Made by a program: the position numbers and the translations under genes
Assembly: GCA_030043675.1 (NCBI GenBank)
Contig: JASHXG010000287.1
Span: 1-7,375 of the forward strand
DNA length: 7,375 nucleotides
From: Vulcanimicrobiota bacterium
GTDB taxonomy: Bacteria > Vulcanimicrobiota > Vulcanimicrobiia > Vulcanimicrobiales > Vulcanimicrobiaceae
Direction of reading: 5' to 3'
Shown: positions 1 through 5,952 of the stretch, piece after piece
How positions within the stretch are numbered: the stretch's first letter is position 1
Layout of the letters: each line of letters opens with the position of its first letter
The notes under the pieces: generated by a model
Told to the model about the DNA's origin: nothing
The model's database searches: none
The model's input: the letters and a program-made list of their open reading frames with translations, nothing else

Positions 1-881
1 TGCCGACGGTACGGGATCTGCGCGACCGCATCCGGTCGCTGAAGAACACGCAGCAGATAACCAAAGCGATGAAACAGGTCGCCGCCGCAAAGATACGGCG
101 CGCCGAGGCCGCGCGCAAGGAGGCACGCCCGTATGCCGATGCGCTGGCCGAGATGCTGCGCCAGCTGATGCACGCGGTTTCGTCCGTCGACCATCCCTTC
201 ATGAAGCCCGGCCAGGCAGGAGCGCCCTCGGGCGTGATCTTGATGAGCGCCGACAAAGGGCTTGCCGGGGCGTTCAACGCCAACGTCATCCATGCCGCCG
301 AGGCGTTTGCGCGCGAGCGCGCCGTCCGCTACTATGCGGTCGGGCTCAAGGCGCGCAACGCGGTGCGCCGGATGGGAATCACGGAGTATCCCGCTTGGCC
401 GCTCGGCGCGAGCGCGAAGCTCGCCACGGCGCGCGAGATATCGCGCGAAGTCAGCGATGACTTCACGCATGGGAAGATCGGCGAAATCGTTCTGATCTCC
501 CAACAGCTGATCTCGATGATGTCGCAGCGTCCGGTCACGCGCAAGCTCGTTCCGATCGTCGCCGCAGACGTGGCGCAGCTCGCGGGGGCAGCGGAGCAGA
601 AGCAATCCTCGCCCCGCGGCGAGGTGGAGTTCGCTCCATCGCCGGAGTTCGTGCTCTCGCGGCTGCTTCCCAAGTACCTCGAGTTCACCATCTACGCGGC
701 GATGCTTGAAACCGATGCCGCGTTCTTTGCCGCGCAACTCGTCGCGATGACCAATGCGACCGACAACGCTTCGAAGCTGATCGACGAGCTGACGATCGAG
801 ATGAACAACGCGCGTCAAGCCGCGATTACCAAAGAACTGCTAGAAATCGTCGCGGGCGCCGAAGCCCTCGGTGTGGAGTGA
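1..881 (+). CDS. atpG: ATP synthase F1 subunit gamma (start codon cut by window edge)
   Basis: Gamma is the central rotor shaft of F1F0 ATP synthase. It sits inside the alpha3beta3 hexamer and links the proton-driven c-ring to ATP synthesis at the inner membrane. The reading frame is open from base 3 and starts PTVRDLRDRIRSLKNTQQ, the family N-terminus. The preceding bases TG are the end of an NTG start codon, so only one base is missing and the protein is 293 aa, a normal length. Visible landmarks are the N-terminal helix with NTQQITKAMK (residues 16-25), the core motif SADKGLAGAFNAN (about 83-95), and the C-terminal helix ending ARQAAITKELLEIV, which keeps Arg272, Gln273 and Thr277. Oddly, the usual SE..ARM stretch before VAM reads AFFAAQL (241-247), so a conserved Glu and Arg are replaced. 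The gene is followed by atpD after 16 bases; atpA is expected just upstream (inference). Identity is certain. Confidence 0.97.
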   Translation, partial: PTVRDLRDRIRSLKNTQQITKAMKQVAAAKIRRAEAARKEARPYADALAEMLRQLMHAVSSVDHPFMKPGQAGAPSGVILMSADKGLAGAFNANVIHAAEAFARERAVRYYAVGLKARNAVRRMGITEYPAWPLGASAKLATAREISREVSDDFTHGKIGEIVLISQQLISMMSQRPVTRKLVPIVAADVAQLAGAAEQKQSSPRGEVEFAPSPEFVLSRLLPKYLEFTIYAAMLETDAAFFAAQLVAMTNATDNASKLIDELTIEMNNARQAAITKELLEIVAGAEALGVE

Positions 882-886
882 AAGGA
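881..886 (+). promoter_or_regulatory. Ribosome binding site of atpD
   Basis: AAAGGA begins at the last base of the atpG stop codon and lies 11 bases before the ATG at 898. It supports that ATG as the atpD start, rather than the in-frame GTG at 871, which lies inside atpG and would add nine residues (MWSERKILE) unlike any beta-subunit N-terminus. The spacing is slightly long. Confidence 0.55.
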
Positions 887-897
887 AAATCTTAGAA

Positions 898-2370
898 ATG
901 GCTGCTGCTGTTGGGAAGGTCGCCCAGGTCACGGGCAACGTCGTCGACGTCGAGTTTACGCCGGAGACGCTGCCGAAGATCAACGACGCGCTGACCGTCA
1001 ACGTCAACGAGGACACGCGAGCATCGGGTAATGGGGTCGCGGCGCAAGGCGCGGCCGAGCTCGCGGGCTCGGCCATGGCGCCTCGCGAGCTGACGCTCGA
1101 GGTGCAGGACGAGCTCGGCGACAATCAAGTGCGCTGCCTGGCGATGGGTTCGACCGACGGTCTCATGCGCGGCGCCGCCGTGACCAGCACCGGCGAGCCG
1201 ATTCGCGTTCCGGTCGGCAAAGGCACGCTCGGGCGCATCTTCAACGTGCTCGGCGAGACGATCGACAGTGACGCCCCGGTCGACGAGGCCGCACGCTGGC
1301 CGATTCACCGCCCCGCGCCCGACTTCAAATACCAGGACCCGACCTCGAAAGTCTTCGAGACCGGCATCAAGGTCGTCGACCTGATGGCGCCGTACACGCG
1401 CGGCGGCAAAGTCGGCCTCTTTGGCGGCGCCGGCGTCGGGAAAACGGTGCTCATTCAGGAGCTGATCCGCAACATCGCCTACGTTCATAAAGGCTTTTCG
1501 GTCTTTGCCGGCGTGGGCGAGCGTACGCGCGAGGGCAACGACCTTTGGCTCGAGATGAAAGAATCGGGCGTTTTGGCGCAGACGACGCTCGTCTTCGGTC
1601 AGATGGACGAGCCGCCCGGCGTGCGCTTTCGCGTCGCGCTGACCGGCGTAACGATGGCCGAATACTTCCGCGACGAGCTGGGCGCCGATGTCTTGCTCTT
1701 CATCGACAACATCTTCCGCTATATGCAGGCCGGCTCCGAGGTATCGGCGCTGATGGGGCGTATGCCGTCGGCGGTCGGTTATCAACCGACGCTCGGCACG
1801 GACATGGGCACGCTTGAAGAGCGCATCACGTCGACGCGCAAAGGCTCGATCACGTCGGTCCAGGCCGTCTACGTTCCGGCCGACGACTACACCGATCCGG
1901 CCGTCGCCACGACCTTCGCGCACCTCGACGCGACGACCGCGCTCTCGCGGCCGATCTCCGAGCTCGGCATCTATCCCGCCGTCGATCCGCTCGCCTCGAC
2001 ATCGCGCATTCTCGATCCGCAGATCGTCGGCGAAGAGCACTATCAAGTGGCGCGCGGAGTGCAGGAGGTGCTGCAGCGGTACAAAGACCTGCAAGACATC
2101 ATCGCGATCCTCGGCGTTGAAGAGCTCTCCGAAGAGGATAAAGTCACCGTCGCGCGGGCGCGCCGCATTCAGCGCTTCTTCTCGCAGCCATTCTTCGTGG
2201 CCGAGCAGTTTACGGGGCGTCCGGGCAAATACGTCAAGCTCTCCGACACCATCGCCTCGTTCAAAGAGATCCTCGAAGGGAAGGTCGACGACTTGCCGGA
2301 GGGAGCGTTCTTCTATGCTGGGACGATCGACGAAGTGAAGGAGAACGCCGAGAAGATGGCCCGTGGCTAA
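898..2370 (+). CDS. atpD: ATP synthase F1 subunit beta
   Basis: Beta is the catalytic subunit of F1-ATPase; three copies alternate through the ADP+Pi to ATP cycle (EC 7.1.2.2). The 490-aa product shows the whole family pattern: an N-terminal beta-barrel opening GKVAQVTGNVVDVEF, the P-loop GGAGVGKT (176-183), the catalytic Glu208 in GERTREGNDLW, Walker B LLFIDNIFR with Asp270, the hinge region AGSEVSALMGRMPSAVGYQP, the catch-loop segment PADDYTDP (Asp329, Asp330, Thr332, Asp333), and the lever motif EELSEED (408-414), where the family usually has DELSEED. It is somewhat longer than the usual 460-480 aa because about 20 Ala/Gly-rich residues (about 40-63) are inserted in the N-terminal barrel, between the strand LTVNV and the strand ELTLEV. 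The ATG at 898 is chosen because it has a ribosome site and matches the family start. The stop codon overlaps the start of atpC. Confidence 0.98.
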   Translation: MAAAVGKVAQVTGNVVDVEFTPETLPKINDALTVNVNEDTRASGNGVAAQGAAELAGSAMAPRELTLEVQDELGDNQVRCLAMGSTDGLMRGAAVTSTGEPIRVPVGKGTLGRIFNVLGETIDSDAPVDEAARWPIHRPAPDFKYQDPTSKVFETGIKVVDLMAPYTRGGKVGLFGGAGVGKTVLIQELIRNIAYVHKGFSVFAGVGERTREGNDLWLEMKESGVLAQTTLVFGQMDEPPGVRFRVALTGVTMAEYFRDELGADVLLFIDNIFRYMQAGSEVSALMGRMPSAVGYQPTLGTDMGTLEERITSTRKGSITSVQAVYVPADDYTDPAVATTFAHLDATTALSRPISELGIYPAVDPLASTSRILDPQIVGEEHYQVARGVQEVLQRYKDLQDIIAILGVEELSEEDKVTVARARRIQRFFSQPFFVAEQFTGRPGKYVKLSDTIASFKEILEGKVDDLPEGAFFYAGTIDEVKENAEKMARG

Positions 2371-2782
2371 TACGCTGGCATTTCGCCTGGTCACGCCGAC
2401 GCAGATCGTCTTCGAAGGGGAGGCGGAGCTGGTGATCGCGGTAACGACCGAGGGCGAGGAGGGCATTCTGCCCGCGCACGCCCCGTTTCTGGCCGCGTTG
2501 AAACCCGGCGTTTTGCGCGCCAACGTCAGATCGGGTCAGGGCGAAAGCTCGCGCCTCGAACTGGCGACGAGCGAAGGCTTCATGCAGGCGCTGCCCGACC
2601 GCGTCACCGTCCTGGTCGACGAAGCGCTGCGCTTCGAAGAGGTGGTCGTTGCAACGGCCCGCGAGGAACTGGCCGCGGCCATCGAGCGGCAGAAGACCGC
2701 GGGCGCCGACCCGGTGCTTTTCGAGCGCGAACAGCGCACCATCGACTTCGCTAACGCCAAGCTGCGCCTAACCGGCCACTAG
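2363..2782 (+). CDS. atpC: ATP synthase F1 subunit epsilon
   Basis: Epsilon joins gamma to the c-ring and, through its C-terminal helices, restrains ATP hydrolysis. The 139-aa product is full length. Residues 1 to about 88 form the beta-sandwich, with the start ANTLAFRLVTPTQIVFEGE and the family signature TEGEEGILPAHAP (29-41). The remainder is the two-helix domain, beginning around EVVVATAREELAAAIERQK and ending in a helix of the usual Asn/Ala/Lys/Leu type (FANAKLRL). The start is GTG at 2363, which overlaps the last 8 bases of atpD; no ATG is available in this frame near the conserved N-terminus. A purine-rich stretch GAGAAG (2350-2355) is the only nearby ribosome-site candidate, so translational coupling to atpD is likely. 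As in most bacteria this is the last atp gene. I see no terminator after it, and murA follows after 36 bases. Confidence 0.96.
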   Translation: MANTLAFRLVTPTQIVFEGEAELVIAVTTEGEEGILPAHAPFLAALKPGVLRANVRSGQGESSRLELATSEGFMQALPDRVTVLVDEALRFEEVVVATAREELAAAIERQKTAGADPVLFEREQRTIDFANAKLRLTGH

Positions 2783-2801
2783 GGAGCCCAGGCGGCTACG
2801 C

Positions 2802-2808
2802 GAAAGGG
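2802..2808 (+). promoter_or_regulatory. Ribosome binding site of murA
   Basis: GAAAGGG lies 10 bases before the ATG at 2819 in the short atpC-murA gap. It supports that ATG as the murA start. No convincing promoter hexamers or terminator hairpin are visible in the 36-base gap, so read-through from the atp genes is plausible. Confidence 0.45.
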
Positions 2809-2818
2809 CAGTAGCGTC

Positions 2819-4165
2819 ATGCTCGATCGTCTGGAGACGACGCTCCGCATCCGGGGCGGCGCGCGCTTGGAGGGCTCGGTCGCTACGCACGGCGCCAAGA
2901 ACGCGGCGCTGCCGATCATGGCCGCGGCCTTGCTGGCCAAGGGCACGGTCACGCTCCACCGCGTCCCGCGCATTACCGACGTCTCGGTCATGTGGTCGCT
3001 GCTCGAGGCGCTCGGCGCGCGCATGCGTTACGAAGGTGACAACACGCTCACCATCGACGCCAGCAACGTTGCGTCGTATCGTGCACCCTACGCGCTCGTC
3101 CGCAAGCTGGCCGCTTCGTTTGACGTCGTCGGACCGCTGCTGGGCCGCTTCGGACGCGCCGAGGTTCCGCTTCCCGGAGGCTGCGTGCTCGGTACGCGCG
3201 CGACCGATTTGCACGAACAGGCCTTCGTCGCGCTTGGATGCGAAGTGCACAACGCGCACGGATACTTGATCGCCGAATCACGCGAAGGGCGCTTGCGCGG
3301 AGCCACCATCGAGTTTCGGATGCCGAGTGTCGGCGCGACGAAGAATGCGATGCTCGCGGCGGTTCTCGCCGACGGTACGACCACGCTGAAGAACGTGGCG
3401 ATGGAGCCCGAAGTCGTCGATCTTGCCAACTTCCTCGTCGCGATGGGCGCGAAGATTCTTGGAACCGGCACCGATACGATTGTGATCGAAGGCGTCGACG
3501 AGCTGCAGGGCGTCGAATACGAGATCATCGCGGACCGGATCGTCACCGGCACGTTGCTATTCGCCGGAGCCGTCACGCGCGGCGACGTAACGGTGCGCCG
3601 GTGCAACCCGCAGCATCTTCAAGCCGTAGTCGACAAACTGGCCGAGTGCGGCGCGACAACGATGACCGGCGACGACTGGATTCGCGTCAAGGCCGATGGG
3701 ATTACCGGGGGCACGGACATTCTGACGGCGCCGTATCCGGGTTTCCCGACTGACCTCCAGCCGCAGGTCGTCGGTTTTCTTTGCACTTGCCCGGGAACCA
3801 GCGTCGTCGAGGAGTCAATCTTCAACGCGCGCTTCTCGTACGTCAACGAGCTGGCGCGCATGGGGGCCGACGTAAGGGTGACGATGGAGAGCAACGCGGC
3901 GATCGTCAAAGGCCCCAAACAGCTCTCCGGTGCGCCGGTTGAGGCGCCCGACATTCGCGCCGGCGCGGGACTGGTCGTCGCGGGCTTGGCAGCAGCGGGC
4001 GAGACCGAGATCATCGGCCTCGAGTATATCGACCGCGGCTACGAACGCTTGGAAGAGTTGCTCTCGGAGTTAGGCGGGCAGGTGCAGCGCAGCAGCGGTG
4101 TAACACCGCTCGTCGAGCCGGCAGGCTTCTTCGAAACTAGCGAGTACCCGCGCATCTCCGCGTAA
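2819..4165 (+). CDS. murA: UDP-N-acetylglucosamine 1-carboxyvinyltransferase (MurA)
   Basis: MurA transfers the enolpyruvyl group of phosphoenolpyruvate to UDP-GlcNAc (EC 2.5.1.7), the first committed step of cytoplasmic peptidoglycan precursor synthesis. The 448-aa product has the two-lobed EPSP-synthase-like fold. Active-site landmarks are all present: HGAKNAALP with Lys27 and Asn28, the mobile loop LPGGCVLGTR with the PEP-binding cysteine Cys122, PYPGFPTDLQPQ with the catalytic Asp312, the segment NARFSYVNELARMGADV, DIRAGAGLVVAGLAA, and the C-terminal YIDRGYERLEELL carrying the last substrate-binding arginine. Having Cys rather than Asp in the loop is the fosfomycin-sensitive type, by family knowledge. 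The protein is a little longer than the usual 417-435 aa, mainly because of a tail of about 20 residues after the last conserved helix (TPLVEPAGFFETSEYPRISA). It lies directly after atpC and before an mreB/mbl gene, so it may be co-transcribed with both. Confidence 0.97.
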   Translation: MLDRLETTLRIRGGARLEGSVATHGAKNAALPIMAAALLAKGTVTLHRVPRITDVSVMWSLLEALGARMRYEGDNTLTIDASNVASYRAPYALVRKLAASFDVVGPLLGRFGRAEVPLPGGCVLGTRATDLHEQAFVALGCEVHNAHGYLIAESREGRLRGATIEFRMPSVGATKNAMLAAVLADGTTTLKNVAMEPEVVDLANFLVAMGAKILGTGTDTIVIEGVDELQGVEYEIIADRIVTGTLLFAGAVTRGDVTVRRCNPQHLQAVVDKLAECGATTMTGDDWIRVKADGITGGTDILTAPYPGFPTDLQPQVVGFLCTCPGTSVVEESIFNARFSYVNELARMGADVRVTMESNAAIVKGPKQLSGAPVEAPDIRAGAGLVVAGLAAAGETEIIGLEYIDRGYERLEELLSELGGQVQRSSGVTPLVEPAGFFETSEYPRISA

Positions 4166-4213
4166 AGAAACCCGTAACTCTCGAACGGGCCCGCCGCACC
4201 TTGCCACACGACT

Positions 4214-4219
4214 AAGGAG
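4214..4219 (+). promoter_or_regulatory. Ribosome binding site fixing the mreB TTG start
   Basis: AAGGAG is a near-perfect Shine-Dalgarno core 5 bases before TTG at 4225. An in-frame TAA at 4213-4215 closes the frame upstream, and the codons between it and 4225 (GGA, GCT, AAA) cannot initiate, so TTG is the first possible start codon. This shows that the missing N-terminal residues of the protein are real and not a start-site error. Confidence 0.85.
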
Positions 4220-4224
4220 CTAAA

Positions 4225-5205
4225 TTGGACATCGGTATCGATCTCGGCACTGCCAACGTGCTCGTTCACGTAAAGGGGCGAGGCATCTTGCTGCGCGAGC
4301 CTTCCGTCGTCGCCAAAGACATGAATAACGGCAGGGTGCTGGCGGTCGGCGAGGAGGCGCGTCAGATGCTCGGCAAGACGCCGGCTCATATTCAGGCGAT
4401 ACGTCCGTTGCGCGACGGCGTGATCGCCGACTTCGAAGTCACCGAAGCGATGCTCTCGTACTTCATCAAGAAGGTCATGAAGGATCGCTCGTGGTGGTCT
4501 TCGATCGTCAAGCCGAAACCGCACGTCACAATTTGCGTTCCGGCGGAGATCACGAGCGTCGAGGAGCGGGCCGTGAAGGACGCGGCAAAGTTGGCGGGCG
4601 CGCGCGACGTCGACATCATCGAGGAACCGATGGCGGCCGCGATCGGCGCGGGTCTCCCGATCGACGGTCCATCCGGAAGCATGGTCGTCGACATCGGCGG
4701 CGGCACGACCGACGTGGCGGTGATTTCGCTTGGCGGCATCGTCGTCTCACAATCTCTGCGCATTGCCGGGAACCGGATGGACGACGCGATCGTGCGCTAC
4801 ATACGGCGCGTTTACAATCTGATGATCGGCGAACGCACGGCCGAGGAGATCAAGATCAAGATCGGCTCGGCGTACAAGCTCGAGCAGGAGTTGGCGATGG
4901 AGATTCGGGGACGCGATCTCATCAACGGCTTGCCCAAGACGGTCAAGATCACGAGCGAAGAAATTCGCGAGGCGCTTTCGGAACCGGTCGGTGCCATCGT
5001 CGAAGCGGTCAAATCCGTACTCGAGAAGACGCCGCCCGAGCTCTCGGCCGACATCATCGACCGCGGCATCATTCTGACCGGCGGCGGCGCGTTGCTGCGC
5101 GGCTTCGAGAAGCTCCTTTCGGAGGTGACCGGAGTGCCGGCAATCGTCGCGGACGATCCGCTCTCGTGCGTCGCACTCGGCACCGGCGCGAGGGTGCGTA
5201 TTTAG
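4225..5205 (+). CDS. mreB: Rod-shape determining actin homologue, MreB/Mbl type
   Basis: MreB proteins are bacterial actins that form membrane-bound filaments and orient the elongasome (RodA, PBP2, MreCD) during side-wall growth. The 326-aa product has phosphate-1 motif DIGIDLGTANV (2-12), EEPMAAAIGAG (133-143), phosphate-2 motif VVDIGGGTTDVAVIS (154-168), and adenosine motif GIILTGGGALLRG (281-293). The opening NVLVHVKGRG recalls Bacillus Mbl; the middle is more general MreB. By comparison with Thermotoga MreB (about 336 aa) it lacks the 2-8 residues normally before DIGIDLG, has a loop about 6 residues longer at 86-97 that carries Trp90-Trp91, and ends early after GTGARVRI, missing roughly 15-20 C-terminal residues. 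The start is TTG with a strong ribosome site. mreC, mreD and rodA are not in this window. An mbl-like label would also be defensible. Confidence 0.95.
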   Translation: MDIGIDLGTANVLVHVKGRGILLREPSVVAKDMNNGRVLAVGEEARQMLGKTPAHIQAIRPLRDGVIADFEVTEAMLSYFIKKVMKDRSWWSSIVKPKPHVTICVPAEITSVEERAVKDAAKLAGARDVDIIEEPMAAAIGAGLPIDGPSGSMVVDIGGGTTDVAVISLGGIVVSQSLRIAGNRMDDAIVRYIRRVYNLMIGERTAEEIKIKIGSAYKLEQELAMEIRGRDLINGLPKTVKITSEEIREALSEPVGAIVEAVKSVLEKTPPELSADIIDRGIILTGGGALLRGFEKLLSEVTGVPAIVADDPLSCVALGTGARVRI

Positions 5206-5262
5206 TGGTCTGTAACTAGCCTTCTTGGCGTTTCTCAAGCCTCGAGGCGCAAGATTGCGGTT

Positions 5263-5952
5263 GTGGCTATAGGGCGAGCGATCGACGCGAAGGTCGAGAA
5301 TGCAGACGACGTTGCCGAGGAGGTGGCGCGGACCGTCTTTGCCGGCGGGACGGTGATTCTGCCCAACGACACCAGCTATCTCATCGGCTGCGACCCCTAC
5401 CGGTTCGAAGCAATCGACCGCATCTACGCTGCAAAGGGCCGGCCCGATAACCGTCCGCTCACCATGCACGTCGCGACGGCGCAAGAGTTTCTCGAGTACG
5501 CCGCCGACAATCCGCTGGCGATGCTGGCCGCCAAACGGCTGCTGCCGGCGCCGGTGATCTTGCTGATCCGCAAGCCTGCCTTCATCAGCGATGAGCTGGC
5601 CGCCGGCTTACAGACGCTGGCCTTTCGCGTCCCCGACGACCCCTTCGCGCGAGCGCTGCTGGAGCGATGCGGCCCGATCGCGGGGACGACGGCAAATCCG
5701 CGTGGCGGAGCGCGTTATCTCGGCGGCGCCGATCGTTCGATGCTGCCGCCGGCGGATCTGCTGGTCGAGCACGGGCCCGCGCAGTACGGCAGCGAATCGT
5801 CGATCGTCGATCTCTCCGGTCCTCATGCCCGACTTTTGCGGGAGGGCGTGGTCTCGGAGAGCCGGCTGGCGGAACTATTGGGGCCGATCGAACGTCCTAT
5901 AGTAAAGGTGCGCACGCCCTTCGACTACGCTCAGGACAGACTTCGTTCATGA
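5263..5952 (+). CDS. tsaC: YrdC/Sua5/TsaC-family protein, probable threonylcarbamoyl-AMP synthase
   Basis: Family members make L-threonylcarbamoyl-AMP from threonine, bicarbonate and ATP (EC 2.7.7.87), the first step of t6A formation at position 37 of ANN-decoding tRNAs. The 229-aa product is a single YrdC domain without the Sua5 C-terminal domain. Visible are GGTVILPNDTSYLIGCDP (28-45), KGRPDNRPL (58-66), PAPVILLIRK, LAFRVPDD (119-126), GTTANPRGG (141-149) with the S/T-x-N signature as Thr143-Ala-Asn145, and SSIVDLSG near the end. The first motif departs from the common PTDTVYGLG, and the YciO branch, whose role is less clear, is a possible alternative. The last residues FDYAQDRLRS are encoded by a short interspersed repeat and are not part of the fold. 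The start GTG at 5263 is tentative: the nearest GAGG (5244-5247) is 15 bases away. The stop overlaps the lptA start. Confidence 0.85.
   Translation: MAIGRAIDAKVENADDVAEEVARTVFAGGTVILPNDTSYLIGCDPYRFEAIDRIYAAKGRPDNRPLTMHVATAQEFLEYAADNPLAMLAAKRLLPAPVILLIRKPAFISDELAAGLQTLAFRVPDDPFARALLERCGPIAGTTANPRGGARYLGGADRSMLPPADLLVEHGPAQYGSESSIVDLSGPHARLLREGVVSESRLAELLGPIERPIVKVRTPFDYAQDRLRS
5917..5945 (+). repeat. Short interspersed repeat unit forming the 3' end of tsaC
   Basis: This stretch contains TTCGACTACGCTCAGGA and is bounded by two direct copies of CTTCG (5919-5923 and 5941-5945), a 22-base period as expected from one unit of a tandemly extendable repeat. From memory, this sequence and its reverse complement (TCCTGAGCGTAGTCGAA) recur between genes in many environmental bacterial genomes and are often mistranslated as peptides such as FDYAQDR or PERSRR. 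Only one copy is in this window, so its repeat status rests on that recollection and not on copies seen here. It lies across the tsaC 3' end just before the lptA start, and its AGGA (5933-5936) is the only Shine-Dalgarno-like string near that start. Confidence 0.6.

Noticed and set aside
871..897. GTG at 871 as the start of atpD
   Set aside because: It would overlap atpG and add nine residues unlike beta subunits; the ATG at 898 has an upstream AAAGGA and matches the family N-terminus.
892..2523. A 543-codon open frame on the - strand opposite atpD
   Set aside because: It mirrors the codon pattern of a strongly conserved GC-rich gene. The translation is Arg/Asp/Val/Leu-rich low-information sequence with no recognisable motif, and atpD is certain on the other strand.
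4171..4189. CCCGT/ACGGG inverted repeat after murA as a terminator
   Set aside because: The stem is only 5 bp with a 9-base loop and no following T run; it is more likely chance in GC-rich DNA.
5239..5248. Perfect 10-base palindrome GCCTCGAGGC in the mreB-tsaC gap as an operator
   Set aside because: It is a single short palindrome with no second copy or clear promoter around it; it could be chance in GC-rich DNA.
5898..5903. TATAGT as a -10 promoter element for the LptA-like gene
   Set aside because: There is no acceptable -35 hexamer at 16-18 bases upstream, and the downstream gene overlaps tsaC, so an operon is simpler.
5667..5948. A longer form of the LptA-like protein starting upstream inside tsaC
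   Set aside because: It would overlap tsaC extensively and bury the clear signal peptide that begins at the ATG at 5949.
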